Positions 23,521 to 34,189 of a DNA stretch of 64,000 bases are shown here, one piece after another; position 1 is the stretch's first letter; each line of letters opens with the position of its first letter. The stretch is from Bretschneidera sinensis (taxonomy: Eukaryota; Streptophyta; Magnoliopsida; Brassicales; Akaniaceae). The position numbers and the translations under genes were made by a program. The DNA lies in NCBI GenBank assembly GCA_023935145.1, contig CM043698.1, forward strand, positions 141,185,001 to 141,249,000, given 5' to 3'. The notes under the pieces are model-generated. The model did no database searches, was not told where the DNA came from, and saw nothing but the letters and a program-made list of their open reading frames with translations.

Positions 23521-24385
23521 TACTCCTTATTGGTGCTGATGTGCACAATGGTGCACATTGCTGAGTCGCGCAACACCATGTCGCACACTTCGGAGTTTTG
23601 AGTGCACACTGGTGCACAGTGTTGAGCCACGCAACACCATATCACACACTTCGGAATTTCGAGCAGACACTGGCGCATGTCCCCTCCGAGCTCGAGCATC
23701 AATGGCGCATATCCCATTTGAGCTCGAGCAATAGTGCGCACGCCACCTCCAAGGCTAAGCATCAGTGTGCATGCCCTCTTCGAGCATCGACATCAGTGCG
23801 CACTCCCCTTCCAAGCCCCGACATCAGTGCGCACGCACCATTGGACATTTACTCCTTGTTTTTTCCAAGGTGCACATTGGTGCACACTGTCGAGCCGCAA
23901 ACACCATGTCACACACTTCAGAGTTTCGAGCGCACACTGGTGCACACTCTAAGTCGCGTGACACCATGTCACACACTTCAGAGTTTTGAGTGCACACTAC
24001 CGAGCCACAAGACACCATGTGGCACACTTTGGAATTTCGAGGGCACACTAGCGCACATTCCTTCTGAGCCTGGGCATCAGTGCGCATGCCACCTTCGAGG
24101 CTGAGTATTAGTGTGTACTCCCCCTCCAAGCTCGAGTATCAGTGCGCTGGCCCCCTTCGAGCCCTAGTATCAGTGTGCATCCCACCTCCAAGGCCAAGCA
24201 TCAGTGCACACGTCGCTTTCGAGCTCGAGCATCAGTGCTCATCCCCTTTAGCCAAAGCCTCAATGAGTACGCCGCCTCTGAGCACAAGCATCAGTATGCA
24301 CACTCCCTCCGAGACTGAGCATGCACACACCACCTTCGAGCACAAGCATCAATGTACATACACGTTTTTGAGTCCGAGAACTATG
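23521..24385. repeat. Mixed tandem repeats (gtgcacact and gagcatcagtgcgca families)
   Basis: The first part (23521-24060) repeats a ~60-bp motif with cactggtgcacact.t..agccgc.caacaccatgtcacacacttc.gagtttcgag. The second (24060-24385, with echoes at 23690-23830) repeats a ~28-30-bp motif, gagcatcagtgcgca.gccacctccaag. The palindromic GTGCAC/TGCGCA core recurs. Open frames on both strands follow from the repeat and are not called as genes. Confidence 0.75.
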
Positions 24386-25135
24386 CATATGCACATCATC
24401 GAGACCAAAATCGGTCATCTTTAAGCCTTGGCCACCGCACGTCGAGCACAACAAGCCTTGGCTACATCATGCAAAGCATCTCAAGCCTCGGTTACCATAC
24501 ACTGAGCATGACAGACCAAGCCTTGGCCACGTCATGCCAAGCATCTCAAGCCTCGTCTACCACACGTCAAGCACGATAGACTGAGCCTTGGCCACATCAT
24601 ACCAAGCATCTTAAGCCTCGGTTACCATATGTCGAGCCCGAGAGACCGAGCCTTTGCCACTTCATGGCAAGCATCTCATGCCTCAGTTACCACACGCCAA
24701 GCACTACAAACCAAACCTTGGCAACATCATGCCAAGTATATCAAGCCTCAGCTACCATGCACCGAGCATGACAGACTAAACCTTGGTCACATCATGCCAA
24801 ACATCTCAAGCCTCGACTACCACACGCCAAGCAGACCAAGCCTTGGCCACATCATGCCAAGCATCTCAAGCCTCGACTACCACACGCCAAGCATTAGAGA
24901 CCAAGCCTTGGCCATATCATGCCAAGCACCTCAAGCCTCAGTGTCAGCTACCACATATCGAACACGACACACCAATCCTCGGCTACATCATGCAAAGAAT
25001 CTCAAACCTCGATTATCACACACTGAGCACGATACACCAAGCCTTGGCCACATCATGCCAAGCATCTTAAGCCTCGGCTACCACACGCTGAACACGACAC
25101 ACCAAGCCTTAGTCACATCATACCAAGCACGCATT
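24386..25135. repeat. ~65-bp tandem array
   Basis: About eleven imperfect copies of a unit reading aagcctcggctaccacac, gccgagcacgacagacc, aagccttggccacatcatgccaagcatctc in three consecutive parts. Unit length is about 63-66 bp. Arms CTCGGC and GCCGAG flank taccacac in the best-preserved units. Confidence 0.8.
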
Positions 25136-25190
25136 TCACAAACTACTTCCTCAACTACATAACCGCACTCAAGGAAATGTGGGCATTTGA

Positions 25191-25737
25191 TGTAGGGGAA
25201 AATTCCCTCTCCAATTATATTATGACATGTGGCAACTTTCAAGAGAAAAAAGTAGTTAAACGATCTAAAAAGATCAACCAATCAAATCTCCACACTTGGC
25301 AAGGGGCATTATGGTAATTTTATACCAAGGGGTGTTATGGTAATCTCACACCAATGTCTCAATACTACTACAACACTCCAATTTATAGATAAACTACTAT
25401 TCAAGTCCAACATGTGTATAACTCCAATATTTTCTAAGAGGGATGTTATTCCTATCACAATACTAAAATCATTCTCCTAATTAAACTTTGCTCTGACACA
25501 CTATAAAAGGCAGCTCTCATAATCAAAAGGTAGATACAATTCATTACTAACAGCTCTTGATTTCACACAGCTCTCCTTATTTCTCTAAAAGCCATAAACC
25601 AACTTAGGCATCGGAGAGTCCCCCCGGAGGCACACCCTTTCCAGTCCTCCTCAGACTTTTATGTTTTCTCTTTATTTAGTATATGCAGGTTTCGCTCACC
25701 AGCTATCCTAATTCTCGATATATTTTTGGCATCAACA
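25191..25737 (+). repeat. Tat-like LTR (3' LTR of an otherwise truncated element)
   Basis: Preceded by a purine-rich aaggaaatgtgggcatt (PPT, 25171-25187), it begins TGTAGGGGAAAATTCCC and ends TTTTTGGCATCAACA. TATA box ctataaaagg is at about 25501-25510. It shows the same end grammar as the LTRs at 14763 and 27196. The arrays at 22750-25135 lie where the 3' untranslated part of this element would be. Its 5' half is absent. Confidence 0.8.
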
Positions 25738-27190
25738 ATGTGAAAGAAATTATTTATTTATTTATTTATTTATTTTTATAAAAAAACCTCATTTATATCT
25801 ATGTAGCACGATTCCATTTGTTAAGAGATCAAAATGCATCCTTTTGATGTGCTTTTAATTTACCTTTATTTTTATTTTGTGATGGATATGTAATTATTGA
25901 GGATTATCATAAACAAATTGAACAGCTTAGAATTTTTTATTTTTAAATGTCCATTCACAATATAAAAAACGTTGTACTACAAATTAAGAGTCCATCAACA
26001 AAATCATCGTGAACAACTAAAATAGACAAGAAAATGTCCAGTCACTCTAGAAAGATAGATTTTGCTATCTTACACACAAGGGTTGAAAAAACAATGTTGT
26101 CCTTAATTTATGGGATCAGTTAAATTGACAAAATTGTCATTTTAGTAATTGAAAGGTTTCCTCATGTTTTGAACTTCAAATTCACGTCATTTTCATTGTT
26201 TTCATTAAAAAAAATACAATTTTCTATCCTTTGGATACATTGAAGCATTTAAAAATTTTAATAAAATAATATTAATTAAATAATTAGAATAATAAAAATA
26301 AAAATAAAAATAATTTAAATTTATTATTTTTTACCAAAGTTTAATACTTTACTAACTCTCTATAGTGTGATAATTATAATTTTATAAATATTAATATACA
26401 TTTATATATAAATTATATGAATTATAACATATATTTCTATATTGTTGTAACTTGTAAGTGATTAATTAATAGTTTGTAATTATTATTAAACTAGATAACA
26501 TGTATTATATATTTATGAAGTATAATAATGTCACTACAAAAACACTACTTTAGTGGTTAAGACCTATGACACTCATTAGGTCATAGGTTTGAGCCTTTAA
26601 TTTGCATTTTCCCTAAATTTTAAGCTTTTTAAAAATCTTGATGAGGCAGACGCCCGGGGCGTAATTTTTGCGCTCCGGGAAAAAAACACCTAACTTCAGG
26701 CATCCCGAAGCGTTTTTGCTTTGCTCCGCCCCTAAGTGCGCCCCGGGCAAGTTTCAGAAACACCAATGAAAACACCAATCAGAATTATTTATTTTTACAT
26801 GTTCATTCACAATATGAAAAATGTTGTAGTACAAATTAAGAGTCCCTGATCAACAAAAACATTGTGAACAACTAAGATATACAAGAAAATGTCCAATCAC
26901 TTATAAAAGACAAGAAAATGTCCAATCACTCATGAAAAATAGATTTTGCTAGATTTTGCTGGTGTGGTAAATGTGGCTAGCAGCCTATTGTTACAGTAGA
27001 ACAAAGCCTGTTTTTAGCTAACTTTAATTCTTCATCTAAGTTCTTGGTGTGAACTTGTTACAGTCTTTCATCACCTTGCTTGATCTTTTGGAGAGTAGAG
27101 CAAGCCTAGTCCACTCTTCTTATGAATTGGGTCCAGTGTCATCAACGATTAGGGTTGCTCATCCAATTAAATATAAAAACCAATCACTTG
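25738..27190. other. Intergenic region with duplicated block and a GC-rich hairpin
   Basis: No gene seen. A block of about 120 bp (25930-26050, caattcacaatat...gttgtactacaaattaagagtcc...gaaaatgtcc) is repeated at 26800-26960. The intervening insert contains a possible tRNA-derived SINE-like part (about 26555-26605, with a B-box-like ggtttgagcct) and a GC-rich segment with a perfect 10-bp inverted repeat (26652-26661 with 26739-26748). An R-repeat scrap lies at 26100-26165. Confidence 0.5.
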
Positions 27191-27195
27191 AATAT
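27191..27195. other. Target site duplication, left (aatat)
   Basis: aatat directly precedes the TGATACAGCC start of the 5' LTR and recurs exactly at 38760-38764 after the CA of the 3' LTR. Confidence 0.9.
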
Positions 27196-27892
27196 TGATA
27201 CAGCCAAAAAAATACCCCTTCAATAGGAAGACAACACGTGGATCCTCTTGACAGTAGGTCACAAGAAGACACGTGGACGATCCCGGACCGGGCAGCTCAG
27301 CCTCTAGGTCATAACCGGCTTTCAAGGCTCCGCCGCCCCTCGCTGGGCCTCCACGTCACCACCACCTACCAAGCCATCATTGCCCAACCAAGTTGGGTGT
27401 CAGGTCGGCAGACTGCTCCAAACACATTAACGGCTCATGATCAGCCATCGAGGCCAAGCCCTAACGAACGGCCCCCAGTTACCCAACTGGGCCTCTTAGG
27501 CATCATTGCGAAACCAAGTTGGGATGTCAGGTGATCAACCGCCCTTATATCTAGAGGGCTCCTGATCAAGCCAGCAAGGCAAAAGTCCCAGCGAACGGCC
27601 CCTAGCCACCTAGCTGGGCCTCATAGGCATCATTACCCAACCCAGTTGGGATACCGTGTCGCTGCCGCCCTAGGCCCAATACCACCTCCGAAACCCTATA
27701 AAAAGGACCAGGTTAGCATTCAAAGAAAGAAGATTCATTTTCAGCTGACCCGATACACACTTAATTTTGCCCTAACTTAAGCATCGGAGCATCTTCGGAG
27801 GCACCCCCTCCGTCGACCCCATAGCCTCTCTCTCTTTCCCTGTGCAGGTACCGCAGTGCGACCTCTAGTTTAGCACGTTTTTGGCATCAATA
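27196..27892 (+). repeat. Tat-type 5' LTR
   Basis: TGATACAGCCAAAAAAATACC...GGCATCAATA. The promoter core is ccctataaaaagga at 27701-27714. It contains short direct repeats of aac(c/g)aagttggg and a 31-bp segment (about 27538-27568) missing from the 3' LTR between two gatcaa direct repeats. Confidence 0.92.
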
Positions 27893-27893
27893 G

Positions 27894-27914
27894 ATTGGAA
27901 TCGTCCGTGGGAAA
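27894..27914 (+). other. Primer binding site, Tat type
   Basis: attggaatcgtccgtgggaaa begins one base inside the LTR and has the form ttggcgccgtctgtgggaa common in Tat-lineage elements, with changes in the gcgcc part. The related element at 15287 keeps ttggcgcc. Confidence 0.7.
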
Positions 27915-27963
27915 CCACATCTCTCGCTGGCAGTAACAGTGAAGAAGTCCAAAGAACTCATCT

Positions 27964-29724
27964 GTGATCATGCCCCCCAAAACACCCGCCAGGGATCTAG
28001 GTGTTCGTATACTACGGTCGGGACCACGGTCGGGAGCAAGTTCCTCAGCCGAACCCGAGGCTCACCCGAATGAAGGTACACTCCTGGCGCAATTCACAGA
28101 GCTCACACAACTAGTAGCCGATCTGGCCGCCGAAGTTCGCGGGAGACCTCAGCGTACTGTACCACTCCCATCCCAAGAACCAAGTCACTATGGTTCTGCC
28201 AACTGCCGTCCACCAGCAGATGACTGTTCGACAACCCACTCACCTCCCCCAGCCAAGTTCGGAGAAAATCCCATGTCCAAAAACAGCGAAGGGTTTGGTA
28301 AGCGGATCGAGGACATAGAGGAGCGAATTAATAAGGTATTTAGAGAACGCGATCACATTATTAGTGATGATCTCGATGTGCAGGACCCACCTTTCACACA
28401 AGAAGTCCTTGACGCCCCCCTCCCACCAAATTTCTGAATGCCGCAAATCAAACCTTATGATGGATCCACTGATCCCCTAGATCATCTCAAATACTACTGA
28501 ACTACAATGACCCTCCATAGACATTCGAACCCTATGATGTGCCGGGCATTCCCATTGACCCTTGAGAAAGTGGTCGGGACGTGGTATTCTCGTTTGAAAC
28601 CAGGAGGCATACGCACCTTCAAAGATCTAAGTTATGCTTTCGCCTCTCATTTCATCAGCAGCAAAGGACCCAAGAAAACCTCGGAGTCTCTGTTCAATAT
28701 TGTCCAGTCAAAAGGAGAAAAGCTTTGCGCCTATATTTCTAGATTCAATACGGCAGCTTGGGAGATCCCAGATCTTGATCCCAGTGTTCAACTCTCGGCA
28801 TTCAAAAATGAACTAAGATCCAGGTTCTTCAGTTCAAAACTCATCAGACGTCCGCCTATGGATATGAGTGAAGTCTTGGCGCGAGCCGAAAAATACATGC
28901 TGGCAGAAGATTATCAGGCATTCCGAAGAGAACGCGAAGGAGACACGAAAAAGAGGAAGAGAGGCCCCACTAGTCCTTACCGTGAGCCCACTAAGTGGCC
29001 GTTTCGCGATGAGAAACCCAGAACCCTCAGGTCTTTCGAGGATAGACCGCGGAATCCTACAACCTTCGGAACCAGAGCCAGAACTCTGGGGCAAATCCAC
29101 AACTACTCACCACTGAATGCTTCCAGGACCAACATTCTAATGCAGATTCATGACAGGGACCTCTTGCAGTGGCCCCTAAGGCCACCAAACCTCAACCCAG
29201 ATCGAAACACTTGGTGTAGATTCTACAGAAACTTCGGCCATGACATAGAAGAATGTAAGGCCTTAAAAAACCAGATCGAGGCCCTTATCAATCGGGGACA
29301 TCTAAAAGAATACGTCGGACCACGACAGGAGAAATTCGATGAACGAGCACGCAGAAACCTTGAACGCTCTCCTGAGCGAAACAAACCTATAAGGCCAATT
29401 CATAAGATCCCGGAACCAAGTTATAGGGAGCCTAGCCAGAAAAAACCAGAGGCCCCTGTGGAAAAAATCATCAAGACCATTTACGGAGGACCCGTAGCTG
29501 GTGGGGGGTCGCATACTCGTAGTAGGTCTTATGTCAAGTCAATAGCCTCTGTTTCTGGACCTTATAAACGACCTAAGACCGAAGATATCATTTCTTTTTC
29601 GGACGAAGACTTAGAAAGAGTACAAACCTGCAACCTTCGGAACCAGAGCCAGAACTCTGGGGTAAATCCACCACTACTTACCATTGAATGCTTCCAGGAC
29701 CAACATTCTAATGCAGATTCATGA
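27964..29724 (+). pseudogene. Tat gag
   Basis: The N-terminal ORF 27964-28437 ends at a TGA directly before MPQIKPYDGSTDPLDH, where the frame would continue. The main ORF 28507-29724 contains the retrotrans_gag core (AFPLTLEKVVGTWYSRLKPG, TFKDLSYAFASHF, ISRFNTAAWEIPDL), a basic stretch, and a zinc-knuckle-like CRFYRNFGHDIEEC (C, H and C present, second Cys position occupied by Tyr). The part from 29060 is duplicated in tandem (see 29060-30196). Gag would assemble the particle; a stop and an out-of-frame duplication make this copy unlikely to give the full protein. Confidence 0.85.
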
Positions 29725-30196
29725 CAGGGACCTCTTGCAGTGGCCCTCAAGGCCGCCAAACCTCAACCCAGATCGAAACACTTGGTGTAGATTCCACAGA
29801 AACTTCGGCCATGACACGGAAGAATGTAAGGCCTTAAAAAACCAGATCGAGGCCCTCATCAATCGGGGACATCTAAAAGAATACGTCGGACCATGGTAGG
29901 AGAAATTTGATGAACGAGCACGCAGAAGCCCTGAACACCCTCCCGAGCGAAACAAACCTACAAGGCCAATTCAAAATAGCCCGGGGCCAAATTATAGGGA
30001 GCCTAGCCAGAAAAAACCAGAGGCCTCTGTGGAAAAAATCATCAAGACCATTTACGGAGGACCCGCAGCTGGTGGGGGGTCGCATACTCGTAGTAGGTCT
30101 TATGTCAAGTTAATAGCCTCTGTCTCTGGACCTTATAAACGACCTAAGACAGGAGAGATCATTTCTTTTTCGGATGAAGACTTAGAAGGAGTGCAG
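29060..30196 (+). repeat. ~570-bp tandem duplication within gag
   Basis: The segment starting caaccttcggaaccagagcc at 29060 recurs from 29631, and each copy runs through the knuckle region to ...ttctttttcggatgaagacttagaaggagt. The period of 571 bp is not a multiple of three. The copies differ at a modest number of positions, including a TAG in the second (cca tgg tag, about 29893-29899), so the duplication is older than the LTR pair. Confidence 0.9.
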
Positions 30197-30715
30197 ATCC
30201 CACACGACGATGCTATTATAATTTCACTCCTCGTGGCCAATCACGAAATAAGACGAGTCCTGGTCGATAACGGGAGTTAAGCCGATATTCTCTTTTATGA
30301 TGCATTTCAACAAATGCAACTGGGCGATACACATCTAGAGTTGGTCTCCACCCCACTTTATGGCTTTTCAGGGGGACCAGTCTTTACAGAAGGCAGTATA
30401 ACCCTCCCGGTAACTGTATGGATGACACCCCGAGCAACAACTGTGCAGTCCACTTTGTTAATTGTTCGACAACCCTCCTCCTGCAATATGATACTTGGAC
30501 GACCTACACTGAATAAACTCCGAGTGGTTGTCTCCACCCATCACCTCAAAATCAAATTCCCCACGGAAGACGGAGTAGGTAAAATCAAAGGAGATCAACG
30601 AATTGCAAGATCCTGTTATCTCAGTGCTGTAAAGGGTAAGAAGACGGAAGCCCTACCACTTGAACTGGATGACCTTAGAGACGAAGAGAGCAACCTACGA
30701 GTCGGCCCATAGAAG
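30190..30715 (+). pseudogene. Tat aspartic protease region
   Basis: It reads IPHDDAIIISLLVANHEIRRVLVDNGS, then a stop (taa at 30278-30280) where relatives have Ser, then ADILFYDAFQQMQL, and later TLLIVRQPSSCNMILGRPTLNKLRVVVST. The catalytic triplet appears as DNGS, in place of D(T/S)G, which is usual for Tat-like proteases. The second hallmark ILGRP is present. One nonsense mutation at the active-site loop disables it. Confidence 0.8.
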
Positions 30716-30911
30716 ATGTAATCACGGTCCCCCTCGGCAAAGACAACACCAAAACTATTCAAATTGGTTCAAGCCTGTCCAACACATTCCAGGAATCTCT
30801 GTTAGCCCTCCTACGGGCAAACCAAACCTATTCGCCTGGACCGCTACAGATATGCCGGGGATCAGCCCGGATGTCATCGTACATCGCTTAAGTATGGATC
30901 CGACCCACAAA

Positions 30912-32077
30912 TCAGTCATCTAGAAGAAAAGGTTATTTGCTCCTGAGCGACAGGCAGTTGTCCGGATAGAAGTTGACAAATTACGTTCAGCTAACTTCAT
31001 CCGAAAGGTGAGCTATCCAGACTGGGTGTCCAATGTTGTAATGGTAAAAAAGACAAACGGCAAGTGACGAATCTGTATAGACTTTTCAGATCTAAATAAA
31101 ACCTATCCAAAATACAGTTTTCCTTTGCCCCGGATTGATCAACTCGTTGATGCAACATCCAGCCATGAACTGTTAACATTCATGGATGCCTACTCCAGGT
31201 ATAACCAGATCCTCATACACCAGCCTGACCAAGAAAAAACGGCGTTTGTCACAGAACAAGGCCTCTATTGTTATAGAGTCATGCTATTTGGTCTGAAAAA
31301 TACTAGGGCCACTTACCAGAGGTTGGTGAACAAGATATTCAAAGGATAGATAGGCTGGAATATGGAGGTATATGTAGATGACATGCTGGTCAAAAGCATC
31401 GAATCAAAATACCACGAGGTTGATCTCCAAGAAGCTTTTGATATCCTCCGCCATCATCACATGAAGTTGAATCCCACGAAATGTGCCTTTGGAGTCACTG
31501 GGGGGAAATTCCTCGGCTTTATAGTAACCCACAGAGGTATAGAAGCCAATCCAGAGAAGATCGATGCTGTTCTTAACATGAGCCCACCTCGGACTGTGAG
31601 GGAAGTCCAGCGACTCACTAGAAGGATAACCACTCTCAGCCGATTCATGTCGAAGTCTGCCGAGAAGTGCCTACCCTTTTTTTAAGTCATTCGTCGGACC
31701 CAAAACTTTGTGTGGAACGAAGATTGTCACGAAGCATTCAGGGCGCTGAAAAAATATCTGGAGACACCCCCTGTACTTACCAAACCCATAGTCGGCGAAG
31801 AACTTTTCTTGTATCTCTTGGTCGGACCTGAAGTAGTGGTCTCTGTCCTAATTCGGGAGAAGGAAGGCGCACAGAAACCAGTGTATTATGTCAGCAAGGT
31901 ACTTCACGATGCCAAGATAAGATATCTTCCTACAGAAAAAATGGCGTATGCTCTGTTGATTTCGGTCCGAAAGCTCCGGCCCTATTTTCAAGCCCATACC
32001 ATCACACTCCTCACCAACCAGCCCCTGCGACAAATACTCCACAAGCTAGATGTTTCTGGCAGAATGGTCAAATAGTC
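30912..32077 (+). pseudogene. Tat reverse transcriptase
   Basis: Blocks in order: RQAVVRIEVDKLRSANFIRKV; WVSNVVMVKKTNGK, stop, RICIDFSDLNK; FPLPRIDQLVDATSSHELL with FMDAYSRYNQI; FVTEQGLYCYRVMLFGLKNTRATYQRLVNKIF; then after a stop MEVYVDDMLVKS (YVDD at 31371-31382); HHHMKLNPTKCAFGV; GKFLGFIVTHRGIEANPEKI. The FxDAYSxYNQI block and YVDD carry the three catalytic Asp. Stops at about 31070 and 31349 and in the thumb (31685) prevent one continuous product. Confidence 0.88.
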
Positions 32078-32084
32078 AATAGAT

Positions 32085-32790
32085 TTGGGCGAGTTCGACA
32101 TTCGCTATCAGCCTCGGACAGCCATCAAAGCCCAAGCCCTAGTTGATTTTGTCATAGAAACTACTTTGCCATTAACGGAAGGAGAGTCTCCTCAGGCTGT
32201 TAACAAATCTAGCCCGTCTTCACAGTGGACCCTCCATATCGACGGATTCTTCACTGACTCTGAAAACGGCACCGGGCTCATCCTGAGTGGTCCTGACAAC
32301 TTCACCATTGAGTACGCTTTGAGGTTTGAATTCCCAGCATCCAACAACGAGGCCGAGTATGAAGCTCTACTCGCCGACATGAAATTAGCCAAGGTAATTT
32401 CTGTACAGAATTTGCATGTATATAGCGATTCCCAACTAGTGGTAAACCAGGTGAACGGTGAGTTTGAGGCCCGGGGAGAAAAAATCGCACGTTACCTAGC
32501 AGTAGCAAAAAGACTAGCCGCACAGTTTGAAGTATTTTTCGTAAACCAGATTCCGCGGGAGGAAAACACGAAGGCCGACTTATTGGCCCGGCTTGCATCA
32601 TCTTGCCAGCTCGAGTCAAGACGAGCAGTCTACCTCGAAACCTTAACCATACCTAGTATTGATGAAATAAAGGTCTTACCTGTGGTTGGCGAGAGAACAT
32701 GGATGAGTCCTATCCTGGAATATCTGCATGACGGTCTTCTTCCCGACGAAAAAGGCGAAGCCCGAAAGATTGTGTCTCGAGCCACCTGAT
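32085..32790 (+). pseudogene. Tat RNase H
   Basis: The 234-codon ORF has WTLHIDGFFTDSENGTGLIL (first catalytic Asp), SNNEAEYEALLADMKLA (Glu), VYSDSQLVVNQVNGEFEARG (Asp) and REENTKADLLARLAS (fourth carboxylate), so the four-carboxylate RNase H core is complete. It is of the DUF-like plant RVT_3 type common in Tat. It is separated from RT by a stop at 32074-32076 and ends at a TGA before the integrase. Confidence 0.85.
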
Positions 32791-33974
32791 ATGTAATTCT
32801 GGACGATCACTTGTATAAGTGAGGGCTGACAATGCCCTACTTGAAATGTCTTGACCCAACCGAAGCTAATTACACCCTCCGAGAAGTCCACAAAAGTATA
32901 TGTGGAAATCACCTTGGGGGACGTGCCTTGGCATTCAAGATCCTTCGTCAAGGACACTATTGGCCAAAGATGAGGGAAGCGGCCATGGAGCCGGTAACCA
33001 AATGCCAAAGCTGTCAGCGGTATGTCGCTGTGCCACATCGACCAACAAACCTTTTAACACCAATAGTCAGTCCACTTCATTTCGCTATGTGGGGAATGGA
33101 CCTTCTCGGGCCTTTTCCTGGAGCAACTGGCCAGCGAAAGTACCTCATAGTTGCAATAGACTATTTTACAAAATGGGTGGAAGCTGAGCCCTTAGCCAGC
33201 ATCACCGAATTTCAAGCCTGAGCCTTCGTATGGAAGTCAATCGTATATCAGTTTGGCGTACCCCAAGTATTAGTAACAGACAACGGCAAACAGTTCGATA
33301 GTGTTCGGATCAAAATATTTTGCGATGAATTACACATCGACCATCAGTTCTCCTCGGTTGGATACCCACAAGCTAACGGACAAGCCGAAGTTACCAACCG
33401 AACGATCCTGTAAGGCATCAAGAGGCGAATAGATGAAGTAGATAAGCAGTGGACAAACCATCTACCCAACACACTTTGGGCATATCGAATCACGGCTCGA
33501 GCACCCACGGGGGAAACCCCCTTCTTCATGACTTATGGAGACGAGGCAGTGATCCCTTTGGAAATAGGAGTGCCTTCCTTGCGAGTACAGAACTTCGAGG
33601 AATGAAACAATGAGGAAGTCCTCTGCATGAACACCGATCTTCTCGATGGAGCCCGGGATAAAGCCCAAATTCGACTTGCCGTTTATCAACAGCGAGCTGC
33701 CAGGTACTTCAATTCAAGAGTTAAAGTAAGGAACTTCTGTCTCCATGACCTCGTCTTACGAAAGAACGAAGTATCTAGACCTCGAGAATCAGGCAAACTG
33801 GTCCCTAACTGGGAGGGGCCCTATCGAATCAAAAGGGTATGTCGCCCTGGAACTTTTGAGCTCGAGGAGCTCGGTGGGAAGCCCATTCCCAGAACGTGGA
33901 ACGCTGAACACCTTCGACGTTTTTTTTCAATAAAACACAAGTGTAAAAGCATAACAACCAAAGTAAAAGCATAG
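32791..33974 (+). pseudogene. Tat integrase with C-terminal tail
   Basis: N-terminal zinc-binding HHCC: H...CGNHLGGRALAFKI and CQSCQRY (32890-33020). Catalytic core: WGMDLLGPFPGATGQRKYLI with the first Asp, VPQVLVTDNGKQF with the second, and QANGQAEVTNRTIL with the Glu. Tail: VPNWEGPYRIKRVCRPGTFE and PRTWNAEHLRRFF. Stops at 33219-33221, 33412-33414 and 33604-33606 break the frame. Intact relatives insert the cDNA into the chromosome. Confidence 0.87.
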
Positions 33975-33977
33975 CCG

Positions 33978-33978
<1 letters not shown>

Positions 33979-34045
<67 letters not shown>
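33979..34045. repeat. (AT)n microsatellite
   Basis: About 33 uninterrupted TA dinucleotides lie directly after the integrase stop inside the Tat element. Tyr-Ile ORFs on the minus strand here are artefacts of the repeat. Confidence 0.95.
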
Positions 34046-34048
<3 letters not shown>

Positions 34049-34189
34049 TTGGAGTTCGATACAAAAAGTGTTAGCATTTCCATACAAAAACAAAAGAAGC
34101 ACTATTGGCTCCGAAATACAAAACTGGCTAAAACTTCTAGTTAGGGTCAGATGAAGAGCCCGGTCAGTCTAAAGGCGCATCACCCTACG

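Noticed and set aside
22764..23617. Long ORFs on both strands with 16-residue repeats (RSLIQVILLGPISKTP type)
   Set aside because: The 48-bp unit is a multiple of three, so any stop-free unit gives long frames on several strands; there is no start context, splice site or recognised domain.
23598..24424. Cys/His-rich protein with repeated HQCA motifs
   Set aside because: Arises from translation of gtgcaca/tcagtgcgca tandem repeats; frames exist on both strands.
22750..25135. CRISPR-like regular repeats
   Set aside because: Units are contiguous degenerate tandem repeats without unique spacers, in a plant nuclear context.
33821..34102. Tyr-Ile repeat ORFs
   Set aside because: Translation of the (AT)n microsatellite.
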